The notes under the pieces: model-generated | Told to the model about the DNA's origin: nothing | What the model saw: the letters and a program-made list of their open reading frames with translations, nothing else | Database searches by the model: none | Source of the DNA: Acidithiobacillus sp. | Lineage (GTDB): Bacteria; Pseudomonadota; Gammaproteobacteria; Acidithiobacillales; Acidithiobacillaceae | DNA length: 9,171 nucleotides | Assembly (NCBI GenBank): GCA_027445725.1 | Contig: DAIAVG010000044.1 | Span: 1-9,171, forward strand | Direction: 5' to 3' | Shown: piece after piece, positions 1 to 7,361 of the stretch | How positions within the stretch are numbered: the first letter of the stretch is position 1 | Layout: every line of letters starts with the position of its first letter | Program-made: the position numbers and the translations under genes

Positions 1-74
<74 letters not shown>

Positions 75-78
75 AATT

Positions 79-100
79 AAAAGGCTGCTCAGCCTTTTTT
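79..100 (+). terminator. Rho-independent terminator of tRNA-Ala
   Basis: A compact hairpin starts five bases after the tRNA CCA: stem GGCT (83-86), loop GCTC, stem AGCC (91-94). It is flanked by AAAA before and a run of six T after (95-100), so the A and T tracts can lengthen the stem. Its position and form fit an intrinsic terminator ending the tRNA transcript. Confidence 0.85.
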
Positions 101-170
101 CTCCCCGACAATCAATGTCTGTGCATTGTATCACCTGTTCTCAACAGGTACCGTCCGGATATACCAACCC

Positions 171-356
171 TCGGTATTCTGTCTGGGGCGCGGCGAGAGC
201 CTGTTCGGCCCCGATTCCGCGGAATTGCGGATTATCCGGGAGGGTCTGGGTGACTTCCCGCTGGTGGGTTTTTTTGACAACGGCGAGATTCCGCACGATA
301 AAATATATGGTTATACGGGGGTGCTTACCCTGTTTCTGGATGCACCCATCTCCTGA
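171..356 (+). pseudogene. C-terminal remnant of a FIST-domain protein
   Basis: The frame from about 171 to the TGA at 354-356 encodes roughly 61 residues that read like the very end of a FIST_C domain: a CLGRGESLFG block, then PLVGFFDNGEI, then YGYTGVLTLF. FIST proteins are normally several hundred residues long and act as small-ligand sensory domains; almost all of that is missing here. The frame is open back to position 81, but it contains no ATG, the only start candidate upstream is a TTG at 126 without a clear ribosome binding site, and the residues before about 171 resemble nothing I know. The tRNA and its terminator sit directly upstream, leaving no room for the rest of the gene. I infer a decayed or deleted gene whose 3' end survives. 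A short expressed peptide is possible but less likely. Confidence 0.7.
274..304 (+). promoter_or_regulatory. Possible sigma-70 promoter for cydDC
   Basis: A perfect -35 hexamer TTGACA (274-279) is followed after 17 bases by GATAAA (297-302) or after 19 bases by TAAAAT (299-304). It lies inside the FIST remnant, about 130 bases before cydD. The -35 match may be a by-product of the coding sequence for the residues FFDN. Nearer to cydD there is an extended -10-like TGCTAGAGT at 401-409 without a good -35, so the true start point is uncertain. Confidence 0.35.
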
Positions 357-423
357 TCCATCTGCTGACTTTCAGGCATGGTGAGCAGGCACCCGCTTTG
401 TGCTAGAGTACGCAGCTTATATT

Positions 424-428
424 AGAGG
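424..428 (+). promoter_or_regulatory. Ribosome binding site deciding the cydD start
   Basis: AGAGG is followed at once by TTG (429), ATG (432) and ATG (435), all in frame. Spacing to the three candidates is 0, 3 and 6 bases. Only the ATG at 435 has normal spacing, so it is the favoured start; ATG 432 is a second choice. Confidence 0.6.
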
Positions 429-434
429 TTGATG

Positions 435-2186
435 ATGGCACAAGCACAGCGGATGGATCAGCGTTTGATGCAGGAGGGGCGGCGCACCAGGGGTACGCTC
501 TATTTCGGCATCGGGCTGGGCCTGACCGCCGGCCTGCTGATTATCCTCCAAGCGTTTTTGCTGGCGCATATCGTCGATGAGGTCTCTTTTCATGGCTGGA
601 ATCTGGCGGCGGTGATGCCGCTGCTCTGGGCCATGCTCGGTCTTTTCGTCGTTCGTGCAGGGTTTTCCTGGGCGAGCGAACTGGTCGCCTTTCGCGCCAG
701 CGCGCGTATCAAGACCTACCTGCGCGAGCGCTTGCTTTCCCACCTTCTGAGCCTGGGGCCGGTGGCCGTGGCAGGTGAGCGCAGCGCCGACATCGCCAGC
801 ACCATGATTGAAGGTGTCGAGGCACTGGAGCCCTACTTTTCGCGTTACCTGCCGCAAATGGCATTGGTCAGCCTTATACCGCTGGCTATTCTCGTGTTTG
901 TCTTCCCTGCAGACTGGATCAGCGGCCTGATTCTCCTCATCGCCGGGCCGCTGGTGCCCTTCTTCATGGTGCTGGTGGGCTACAAGGCAGAGGCTATCAA
1001 CCAGCGTCAGTGGCGCAAGATGCTGTTGATGAGTGCCCATTTTCTGGATGTGGTACAGGGTCTGACCACGCTGAAAATCTTCGGTCGCGCCAAGGACGAG
1101 ATCGAGATCGTCGCACGCATTTCTGACGACTACCGACGCACGACCATGGCCGGGTTGCGGGTAGCCTTCCTGACTTCGGCAGTGCTGGAATTTTTTGCGA
1201 GTCTGTCTATTGCATTGGTGGCCGTATCGCTGGGTGCGCGTCTGCTGGAAGTCCATTCCTCGGTCACCTTTTATACGGCTTTCTTCGTCCTTTTGCTGGC
1301 ACCGGAGTATTTCAATCCCCTGCGTGGCCTTGCCACCTATTATCATGCGCGGATGAGCGCCATTGCCGCCGCTAAACGCATCTTCGAAATCCTCGACATG
1401 CCTCTGCCAGAGCAAGGGTCGCAGCCGGTGGCTTACGCCGGTACGCAGACTATCAGTCTCTCGGTGCGCGACCTGCATTTCTCCTACGAGGCGAGCAGGG
1501 TAGCGCTGGCCGGAGTAAATGCCGAGTTCCCGGCGGGCAAGGTCACCGCGCTGGTCGGCGCCAGCGGTGCGGGTAAGAGCACCCTGGCCAATGCCTTACT
1601 CGGCTTCGTGCAACCGGATTCCGGAGAAATTCTGATCGATGGCCAGATTCCTTTGCGCGTCCTGGAGCGGGAGAGCTGGTGGCGGCAACTGGCCTGGGTA
1701 CCGCAAAATCCACGTTTGTTCTACGGTACCATCGCCGAAAATATCCGCATCGGCCGTCCTGATGCGGATATGGCCACTCTGCGGGAGGCAGCGAAGAACG
1801 CCCATGCGCTGGAATTCATTGATGCCTTGCCGCAAGGTTTTGATACCCCCGTGGGCGACTTGGGGCAGGGCCTTTCCGGCGGTCAGATTCAGCGGGTCGC
1901 TCTGGCCCGTGCCTTTATCAAAAATCCGCCGCTCTTCATTCTGGATGAGGCCACGGCTAACCTGGATATGGAAAACGAGTCACTGGTCCTGGATGCCATG
2001 CAGCGACTCGTCCAGGGACGAACGGCCATCGTCATTGCCCACCGTCTGGCGACGGCAGAGCGCGCTGATCACATCCTGGTCATGGATGCCGGGAAAGTGG
2101 TCGAAGCCGGCACCCACAACGCACTTTTGGCGGCTGGCGGTGTCTATGCAAGGCTGGTAGCAGCCTACCGGGGGGACCGTGCGTGA
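435..2186 (+). CDS. cydD: CydD, subunit of the heterodimeric CydDC ABC exporter
   Basis: Encodes 583 residues, near the usual size for CydD. It is an inner-membrane half-transporter: about six hydrophobic segments fill the first 300 residues (for example about 21-46, 57-80, 139-157 and 160-181), followed by an ATPase domain. Visible motifs are Walker A GASGAGKST (375-383), signature LSGGQ (480-484), Walker B with catalytic glutamate LFILDE (500-505) and the switch histidine H536. The block LLLAPEYFNPLR near the last helix is typical of CydD. With CydC it forms the transporter required for cytochrome bd assembly in E. coli, reported to export cysteine and glutathione to the periplasm; a role with haem has also been proposed. 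The stop overlaps the cydC start by 8 bases, so the pair is a tight operon. No cydAB lies in the window. Family assignment is firm; substrate is from the family only. Confidence 0.93.
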   Translation: MAQAQRMDQRLMQEGRRTRGTLYFGIGLGLTAGLLIILQAFLLAHIVDEVSFHGWNLAAVMPLLWAMLGLFVVRAGFSWASELVAFRASARIKTYLRERLLSHLLSLGPVAVAGERSADIASTMIEGVEALEPYFSRYLPQMALVSLIPLAILVFVFPADWISGLILLIAGPLVPFFMVLVGYKAEAINQRQWRKMLLMSAHFLDVVQGLTTLKIFGRAKDEIEIVARISDDYRRTTMAGLRVAFLTSAVLEFFASLSIALVAVSLGARLLEVHSSVTFYTAFFVLLLAPEYFNPLRGLATYYHARMSAIAAAKRIFEILDMPLPEQGSQPVAYAGTQTISLSVRDLHFSYEASRVALAGVNAEFPAGKVTALVGASGAGKSTLANALLGFVQPDSGEILIDGQIPLRVLERESWWRQLAWVPQNPRLFYGTIAENIRIGRPDADMATLREAAKNAHALEFIDALPQGFDTPVGDLGQGLSGGQIQRVALARAFIKNPPLFILDEATANLDMENESLVLDAMQRLVQGRTAIVIAHRLATAERADHILVMDAGKVVEAGTHNALLAAGGVYARLVAAYRGDRA

Positions 2187-3936
2187 TCTTTACCGCCTGC
2201 TGAAACTGTTCGGACCCTTCAAATTCTGGATGCTGGGGGGTGCCTTCCTGGCCTTGCTGACCATTCTTTCCAACTTCGGCCTGCTGGCCCTTTCCGGCTG
2301 GTTTCTGGCGAGCGCGGCGCTGGCCGGACTGGGCGGCTATGCCACCCTGAATTTGTATAACTTCTTCCTGCCCGCCGCCGGGGTGCGCGCTTTTGCGACG
2401 ACCAGGGTCATCTCGCGCTGGCTGGAACGCATTGTCACCCATGAAGCGACGTTTCGCCTGCTGGCACAATTACGCACCTGGTTCTATACCCGACTGGAGC
2501 CGCTCGCACCTGCCGGCTTGCAAGGCTATCGTTCCGGCGACATCCTCTCGCGCATCGTCGCCGATATCGACACCCTGAACAATTTTTACCTGCGTGTCTT
2601 CACCCCTTTCCTGGTGGCCGGGGTCGCGACGCTGGTGATGGCGGGCGTCTTCGCTTTTTTCTCCTGGCGGCTGGCCATTGCGCTCTTTCTCTTCCTCGCC
2701 GTGACCGGGCTGCTTCTGCCGCTGCTCACCGAGCGGCTGGGCGCGCGCAGTGGCGCAGAAATGACCACCATTCAGTCGGATTACCGGGTACAAGTGGTGG
2801 ATGGTATGCAGGGCATGGGTGAGTTGCTGACCTATAACGCCGGACCGGAGATACTGCGGCGCACGGGCACGCTCAACGATGCGCTACTCCAGCGGCAGGC
2901 GCGCATGGCGCAGATCGCCGGTTTCGGCAGCGCCGGCATGGGATTCATGGGCAACCTGGCGATTTGGGCTATCGTGGTGCTGGCTATTCCTCTGGTCCAT
3001 GGCAGGGTCCTGGGCGATTCGGATCTGCCCCTCCTGGCCCTCGGCGTGATGGGTTCCTTCGAGGCCATTGCGGCATTGCCACCGGCCTTCCAGTTTTTGG
3101 GGCAGACCCGTGCCGCCGCGCGCCGTATTTTTGCGGTGGCGGATACCCCCCTGCCTTTCCCCGATGCATCGGGACCCGCACCGCAGGTGGACCGGCCGGA
3201 TCTGGAGCTTAAGGACCTGCACCTGCGCTATCCTGGCGCCCAATGCGATGCCCTGGCTGGTGTGGACCTCAGCATCCCCGCGGGAGGACGAGTTGCGGTA
3301 CTGGGGGTGACGGGGGCTGGCAAGAGCAGTCTCGCCAATCTGCTGCTGCGTTTCTATGACTATCAGTCGGGCAGTGCGCGTTTGGGCGGTTATGAGTTGC
3401 GGGATTTTCCTGCAGATAATCTGCGCGAATATTTCGCGGTAGTATCCCAGCGTTCCTATCTCTTCCACAGTACGATTCGCGACAACCTGCTGGTGGCCAA
3501 GGGCGAGGCGGAAGAGGATGAGCTTTGGGCCGCGCTGGCCACGGCGCAGCTTGCAGAGTTCGTGCGCAGCCAGCCTCAGGGCCTGGATACCATTGTCGGT
3601 GAAGGGGGGGTGAAGCTTTCCGGCGGTCAGGGCCGACGGGTGGCCATCGCCCGTGCGATTCTTAAGGATGCCCCCTGGCTGATTCTGGATGAGCCGACCG
3701 AAGGGCTCGATCCGGTGACGGAGATGGAATTCCTCAAAGACCTGCGCCAGATCATGGAAGGACGCACCGTGCTGTATATTACCCATCGTCTGGTGGGTCT
3801 GGAGCACATGGACCGCGTTCATATCCTCGACGAGGGGCGGATCGTGGAGTCGGGGGCCTATGGGGAGCTTTTACAGCAGGGCGGACAGCTCAGCCATTTT
3901 GCTACGTTCCGGCAAGCTATTCCGATATCTCACTAA
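2179..3936 (+). CDS. cydC: CydC, subunit of the heterodimeric CydDC ABC exporter
   Basis: Encodes 585 residues starting with GTG inside the end of cydD, preceded by a G-run (2170-2175) that can serve as a close-set ribosome binding site. The 8-base overlap suggests translational coupling. The N-terminal half has about six membrane segments, including the CydC-type stretch LLALSGWFLASAALAG (35-50) and the conserved coupling region ISRWLERIVTHEATFRLLAQ (78-97). The ATPase half has Walker A GVTGAGKSS (376-384), signature LSGGQ (480-484), Walker B LILDE (501-505) and H536. Both partners keep the Walker B glutamate, so neither nucleotide site looks degenerate in that residue. Partner of CydD in thiol/reductant export and cytochrome bd assembly at the inner membrane. 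Its TAA overlaps the stop of the convergent gene at 3933, with no terminator between them. Confidence 0.93.
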   Translation: MRDLYRLLKLFGPFKFWMLGGAFLALLTILSNFGLLALSGWFLASAALAGLGGYATLNLYNFFLPAAGVRAFATTRVISRWLERIVTHEATFRLLAQLRTWFYTRLEPLAPAGLQGYRSGDILSRIVADIDTLNNFYLRVFTPFLVAGVATLVMAGVFAFFSWRLAIALFLFLAVTGLLLPLLTERLGARSGAEMTTIQSDYRVQVVDGMQGMGELLTYNAGPEILRRTGTLNDALLQRQARMAQIAGFGSAGMGFMGNLAIWAIVVLAIPLVHGRVLGDSDLPLLALGVMGSFEAIAALPPAFQFLGQTRAAARRIFAVADTPLPFPDASGPAPQVDRPDLELKDLHLRYPGAQCDALAGVDLSIPAGGRVAVLGVTGAGKSSLANLLLRFYDYQSGSARLGGYELRDFPADNLREYFAVVSQRSYLFHSTIRDNLLVAKGEAEEDELWAALATAQLAEFVRSQPQGLDTIVGEGGVKLSGGQGRRVAIARAILKDAPWLILDEPTEGLDPVTEMEFLKDLRQIMEGRTVLYITHRLVGLEHMDRVHILDEGRIVESGAYGELLQQGGQLSHFATFRQAIPISH

Positions 3937-4280
3937 TTTTGATGGTTACCGGTGAGGCCAGACAGGAGTTTTTGCTCCAAAGCGTCGGCTTGCTCCGCAG
4001 TGGACTGGCAAACGGCGCTGGCGGGGTCGCGCGCGCACTTTAACTCGTTAGCCAATATCGCGGTGCCCTTTTTTTGCAGATGAGCCTGACTGCTGCGACT
4101 CTGCGGCGTACTGGTCACCCACGAAACCCCGTAACCGAGCGCCGAAGAGAGTAGGGTGGCCACCAGAAACACCAGTGTCATGCGGGTAAAACCGCGTTCC
4201 AGTCCCTGCTCATCCAGGTAACGCTTGCTATACCAGGCAAATACCGGATAACTGACAATGCCCGCCACCAGACCCCACAT
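3933..4280 (-). CDS. Small two-helix membrane protein of unknown function
   Basis: Encodes 115 residues. I do not recognise the family. Two hydrophobic segments are clear, about residues 1-17 and 34-55, joined by a loop with K19, R20, R29 and R33. By the positive-inside rule that loop should be cytoplasmic, placing the C-terminal 60 residues in the periplasm. That tail is polar and helix-prone, and has two cysteines, C82 and C91, that could form a disulfide. The ATG at 4280 has a good ribosome binding site (AAGGA, 6 bases away) and begins 3 bases after the ygfZ stop, so it is probably co-transcribed with ygfZ. Its TAG shares bases with the cydC TAA on the other strand (3933-3936). Good start signals, operon spacing and membrane pattern support a real gene. 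Confidence 0.75.
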   Translation of the reverse strand: MWGLVAGIVSYPVFAWYSKRYLDEQGLERGFTRMTLVFLVATLLSSALGYGVSWVTSTPQSRSSQAHLQKKGTAILANELKCARDPASAVCQSTAEQADALEQKLLSGLTGNHQN

Positions 4281-4283
4281 GGA

Positions 4284-5249
4284 TTATCCTTCCCTGGCGA
4301 CGTCCAGGGGCAGGGGGTAGGGAAGATTCCCTAAGCTCAAAGGGGTACCGTTCGGCGCCCCGGCCATCAGGGTCTCCCCGGCGTTAGCGGCGCGTAAAAC
4401 AGCCAGCGCTGCAAAGCCATCCTGAGGATCCGGTGCCGCATTGATGACGATGCCAATGCTCTGTTCGCCCATGCTGGTGCAGAAGATTTCTTCACCCGCC
4501 CGCAGTGACGCCGGCGCCGCGATCCGATAGGTCTGGTTCTTGAGCTTGCCGAGATAGTGGGAGCGGGCGACGATCTCTTGCCCTGGGTAGCAGCCCTTCT
4601 TGAAATTGATGCCGCCCAATGCCTCCAGATTCAGTTCCTGGGGAATGACTTTTTCCGTGGTGGCGCTGCTGATCATGCCGACGCCGGCATGAATGGCTTG
4701 CAATCGCCAATCCTCCGCAGATCCGGCCCGCGCACCAGCCGCCGCCAGCCCTACGCTGAGCGCTTCCACACGGGATGCGGGCAAAACGATCAGAAAGGCC
4801 TCCGCATCCACCCAGGGTAGGCGGGTGATGATCCTGTCGTCGTGGACCACCCCGCTGCTGCCGGTTTCCCCTAACGCTACGCCGAGGGTGCGGCCGAGCA
4901 GGTCACCCGCACCACTGCCGTAGACGGATAGTAATGCGGATTCCGGTTCCCCCCGCTCAATCTCCAGCTTGGCCATCATCCGGAACTTGCGCAGGCGCTC
5001 GATGACTATGTCGGCCATATCGGCGGCCAGGCTCAGCCAAAAGCCATCGCCGTCGCGCTGCACGTAAAAATTGGCGATCATGCGCCCTTTGGCCGTACTG
5101 TAGCTGCTCCACTGGCCGTGACCACTGGCCAGGGCATGCAGATCGTTAGAGAATTGCCCTTGTAAAAATTTTTCGGCATCCACACCGTAGGCGTGAATCA
5201 GACCCAGTTCCGTACGCAGGGGGGTAAAGGTAATGACGGCTGAAGACAT
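4284..5249 (-). CDS. ygfZ: YgfZ/GcvT-domain protein, folate-dependent Fe-S cluster factor
   Basis: Encodes 321 residues, close to the 326 of E. coli YgfZ. The family hallmark K-G-C-Y-x-G-Q-E is present as KGCYPGQE at residues 218-225, with the key cysteine at C220, followed by IVARSHYLGKLK. The N-terminal part (FLQGQFSNDLHAL) matches the aminomethyltransferase-like folate-binding fold shared with GcvT. YgfZ is a cytoplasmic protein that uses a folate to support maturation or repair of certain Fe-S enzymes, including the tRNA methylthiotransferase MiaB, and helps resist oxidative stress. The ATG at 5249 is preceded by GGGAG about 9 bases upstream. The start overlaps the divergent ygfX-like gene by 17 bases. 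A downstream small membrane-protein gene follows after 3 bases. Confidence 0.92.
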   Translation of the reverse strand: MSSAVITFTPLRTELGLIHAYGVDAEKFLQGQFSNDLHALASGHGQWSSYSTAKGRMIANFYVQRDGDGFWLSLAADMADIVIERLRKFRMMAKLEIERGEPESALLSVYGSGAGDLLGRTLGVALGETGSSGVVHDDRIITRLPWVDAEAFLIVLPASRVEALSVGLAAAGARAGSAEDWRLQAIHAGVGMISSATTEKVIPQELNLEALGGINFKKGCYPGQEIVARSHYLGKLKNQTYRIAAPASLRAGEEIFCTSMGEQSIGIVINAAPDPQDGFAALAVLRAANAGETLMAGAPNGTPLSLGNLPYPLPLDVAREG

Positions 5250-5763
5250 GCGATTCGACTCCCGGTTGCTGAAACAACATGGCCCCGATCATACCCTCAT
5301 GGATGACGGCGACAAAATCTTGCCGATGCTTTCCTTCGGCAGTGCCCGGCGGCAGCGCTGGCTACAGAGTGTTCCCTGTGTACTGGCTTTGCTCTGCACG
5401 GGTTTTACGATGGGCCACGACTGGCACTGGGGGTTGGCACTGCTTGCCGTGCTGCTGGCGTGGATCGTTTGGCGCTGTCCCCTGCGTCAGCGTGTCGGCC
5501 AGACCGTGCCGGAGGCGATCCTGCTCGGCATAGAGAGCGACCTGCAGGTGCAAATGGAGGATGGCAGCGTGGTACCGGTTCGGCCTGGCGCTCGCCCGTT
5601 TCTGCACCCGCGCCTGGGGGTGGTTCCCCTACAGGGTAGCAATGGTCGCCGCCATCTGCTGATCGGCTTCTTCACGACAGGCGATGATCTGTGGCGGCGC
5701 TGGCGGCTCAGGTTGCGCCAGGAATGGAACGCAGCACCGGACCCTGTTGATCCCGCTGGCTGA
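5233..5763 (+). CDS. YgfX-like inner-membrane protein
   Basis: Encodes 176 residues with the layout of the YgfX (CptA) family: a polar N-terminus, two adjacent membrane segments (about 44-60 and 66-80), and a soluble C-terminal part rich in W and R ending near residue 165, with a DGSVVPV strand (110-116). No residue-level hallmark makes this certain. Context is the stronger argument: ygfX and the Fe-S or flavinylation helpers ygfZ and sdhE cluster in many proteobacteria, often near nadB. Here sdhE is absent. The ATG at 5233 has an AGGGGGG ribosome binding site 8 bases upstream; M6 (5248) and M23 (5299) are alternative starts, and M23 would abolish the overlap with ygfZ. The 3' end overlaps nadB by 56 bases in antisense. 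In E. coli YgfX is reported as a toxin-like partner of SdhE; I do not infer that role here. Confidence 0.7.
   Translation: MTAEDMRFDSRLLKQHGPDHTLMDDGDKILPMLSFGSARRQRWLQSVPCVLALLCTGFTMGHDWHWGLALLAVLLAWIVWRCPLRQRVGQTVPEAILLGIESDLQVQMEDGSVVPVRPGARPFLHPRLGVVPLQGSNGRRHLLIGFFTTGDDLWRRWRLRLRQEWNAAPDPVDPAG
5288..5315 (-). promoter_or_regulatory. Probable sigma-70 promoter of ygfZ
   Basis: On the minus strand, TTGTCG (5310-5315) is separated by 16 bases from TATGAT (5288-5293). These match the consensus at 4 and 5 of 6 positions. Transcription would start near 5281, giving a leader of about 30 bases before the ygfZ ATG. The promoter lies inside the start of the divergent ygfX-like reading frame. Confidence 0.5.
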
Positions 5764-7297
5764 TACTGTCCGCTGCTACATCCCGGCGTTGCGGGTGGTC
5801 ACTATTGAAATGACAGCCACGGGATTCTTCGCGTAACAGCGCGGAACGGGTGAGGATTTCCGCGCACTGGCGCAGATTGCGCAGCTCCTGATAAGGCCGT
5901 GGCCCGCACAGGGCATCGCCGATGCGCGTAGCCAGTTCATTCCAATGCGCGCTGGCCGCCCGCAGGTTCTGATCATTGCGGATGATGCCTGCCGCTTGCC
6001 ACATACCCGCTTGCAACCTTTGCCGCAGGGTGGTGATGTCTGCCGCGCGCACAACGGTTTTCACCCGCCCTGGCGACTGCACGGGCAACTGACGAGGTCT
6101 GTCTGGCAGGTGCGACTGTCCTTCGAGATCCGCGACGATCGCTGCCGCACCCACCACACATTCCAGCAGCGAATTGCTGGCGAGACGATTGGCACCGTGC
6201 AGCCCGGTGGAGCTAACTTCGCCCGCCGCATAGAGTCCCGGGATGGTGCTGCGTCCCGCCGCGTCTACGACTACGCCGCCGCAGGTATAGTGGGCGGCGG
6301 GGACCACCGGAATCGGCTCCCGCGTCAGGTCATAGCCCTGTGCCCGGCAGTGCGCGAAAATCGCCGGAAAATGCTGCTGCACCAGGGGGCCGGGCTGCGC
6401 GCTGATGTCCAGAGTGACATAGGCGAGGTGATGTCGCCTCATCTCCGTATCAATCGCACGCGCGACAATATCCCGCGGTGCCAGCTCGGCACGGGGGTCA
6501 TAATGCTCCAGAAAAGCACTGCCGTCCGGCAGGCGCAAGAGCGCTCCCTCACCGCGTAAGGCCTCAGAAAGCAAAAAAGGTACACTACCCGGCCGGTAGA
6601 GTGTAGTGGGATGAAACTGGATGAACTCCAGATTGGCGATTTCCGCACCCGCCCGATAGGCGAGTGCGATGCCGTCCCCAGTGGCCACCAGCGGATTACT
6701 GGTGTGCAAATACAACTGACCGGCCCCGCCACTGGCGAGAATCACCGCCCGTGCCGTCCACAACTCCGGACGGTCGCCTCCCGGAGCGAGTACCCAGGCG
6801 CCCGCGCAACGGCCCCCGCTGAGCCAAAGATCGCTGGCGCAGTGTTCCTCAGCTATCTGTACGGCAGGCTCGGCCAGAGCCCTTCGCAGCAGGGTACTCT
6901 CGATGGCGTGGCCCGTGGTGTCTGCGCTGTGCAGTACCCGACGCGCCTGGTGTCCGCCCTCACGGGTGAGGTGCCAGTTTCCGTCCGGCTGGCGATCAAA
7001 GGGCACCCCCCAGTCGATCAATTGACGCGCAGCCTCCGGGCCGCGGCCAATGATTTGCCGGACCGCCTCCGGGTGACATAGTCCGGCACCGGCTCCCAGT
7101 GTATCCTCGACGTGCAGGGCAATGCTGTCGCGGTCCATATCCATGACGGCGGCGATGCCACCCTGCGCCCAGTCGCTGGCGGAATCGCCCGCCCGTCCTT
7201 TGCTCACAACGCCTACCTGGCCGAGGCGGCTGAGCCCCAGGGCGGTGCTGAGTCCGGCGGCGCCGGAGCCGATAATGAGAAAGTCGAAAAAAGGCAT
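5708..7297 (-). CDS. nadB: L-aspartate oxidase (NadB)
   Basis: Encodes 529 residues (E. coli 540). NadB is a cytoplasmic FAD enzyme that oxidises L-aspartate to iminoaspartate, which NadA (not in the window) condenses to quinolinate for NAD synthesis. Visible are the FAD dinucleotide fold IIGSGAAGLSTAL (8-20), DWAQGGIAA (42-50), QFHPT (227-231), the SEALRGEGA block (244-252), RDIVARAID (275-283), AAHYTCGGV (334-342) and GEVSSTGLHGANRLASNS (359-376). Aligned by a constant offset of 15 to my recollection of E. coli, H229, R275, H336 and R371 fit the substrate-site residues, while the E. coli threonine 259 would be S244, a mild change. I chose the ATG at 7297, with AGGA 6 bases upstream; the frame extends 49 codons further, but that part is not NadB-like and would run into rpoE. 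The 3' end overlaps the ygfX-like gene by 56 bases. Confidence 0.96.
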   Translation of the reverse strand: MPFFDFLIIGSGAAGLSTALGLSRLGQVGVVSKGRAGDSASDWAQGGIAAVMDMDRDSIALHVEDTLGAGAGLCHPEAVRQIIGRGPEAARQLIDWGVPFDRQPDGNWHLTREGGHQARRVLHSADTTGHAIESTLLRRALAEPAVQIAEEHCASDLWLSGGRCAGAWVLAPGGDRPELWTARAVILASGGAGQLYLHTSNPLVATGDGIALAYRAGAEIANLEFIQFHPTTLYRPGSVPFLLSEALRGEGALLRLPDGSAFLEHYDPRAELAPRDIVARAIDTEMRRHHLAYVTLDISAQPGPLVQQHFPAIFAHCRAQGYDLTREPIPVVPAAHYTCGGVVVDAAGRSTIPGLYAAGEVSSTGLHGANRLASNSLLECVVGAAAIVADLEGQSHLPDRPRQLPVQSPGRVKTVVRAADITTLRQRLQAGMWQAAGIIRNDQNLRAASAHWNELATRIGDALCGPRPYQELRNLRQCAEILTRSALLREESRGCHFNSDHPQRRDVAADSISQRDQQGPVLRSIPGAT

Positions 7298-7330
7298 TTG
7301 CTGTCCTGGGAGAGGTGTCGGGCGCAAGCG

Positions 7331-7361
7331 TTGCGAGAATTGGGAGGGGTCATGATACGAT
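7331..7361 (+). promoter_or_regulatory. Possible extended -10 promoter of rpoE
   Basis: TGATACGAT (7353-7361) is an extended -10 element (TG, one base, then TACGAT). A TTGCGA (7331-7336) could act as -35, but the 19-base spacing is long. Start of transcription would be near 7368, about 50 bases before the rpoE ATG. I found no convincing sigma-E type promoter (GAACTT, 16-17 bases, TCTGA/TCAAA) in the 121-base gap. Confidence 0.4.

Noticed and set aside
126..356. A 76-residue gene using the TTG at 126
   Set aside because: No clear ribosome binding site, an unrecognisable first 15 residues, and the rest matches only the tail of a much longer family. Treated as a pseudogene fragment.
75..434. 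Attachment-site repeat of the tRNA 3' end, as left by an integrated element
   Set aside because: I looked for a second copy of the T-arm/acceptor sequence downstream of the tRNA and saw none. There is no integrase gene in the window either.
417..1478. Long minus-strand open frame (353 residues) opposite cydD
   Set aside because: It is rich in Q, H, R and G with no recognisable motif, has no operon context, and lies wholly opposite a well-supported gene. It is a typical shadow frame in GC-rich DNA.
2884..3822. Minus-strand open frame (312 residues) opposite cydC
   Set aside because: Same low-information composition as other antisense shadows, and cydC carries all ATPase motifs in the opposite frame.
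5708..5763. Frameshift or misassembly where nadB and the ygfX-like gene overlap
   Set aside because: Both frames read cleanly to their stops. The nadB C-terminus is variable in the family, so a 56-base antisense overlap needs no error to explain it.
5945..6559. Plus-strand open frame (204 residues) opposite nadB
   Set aside because: It lies inside nadB, which is conserved throughout; the alternative frame shows no domain.
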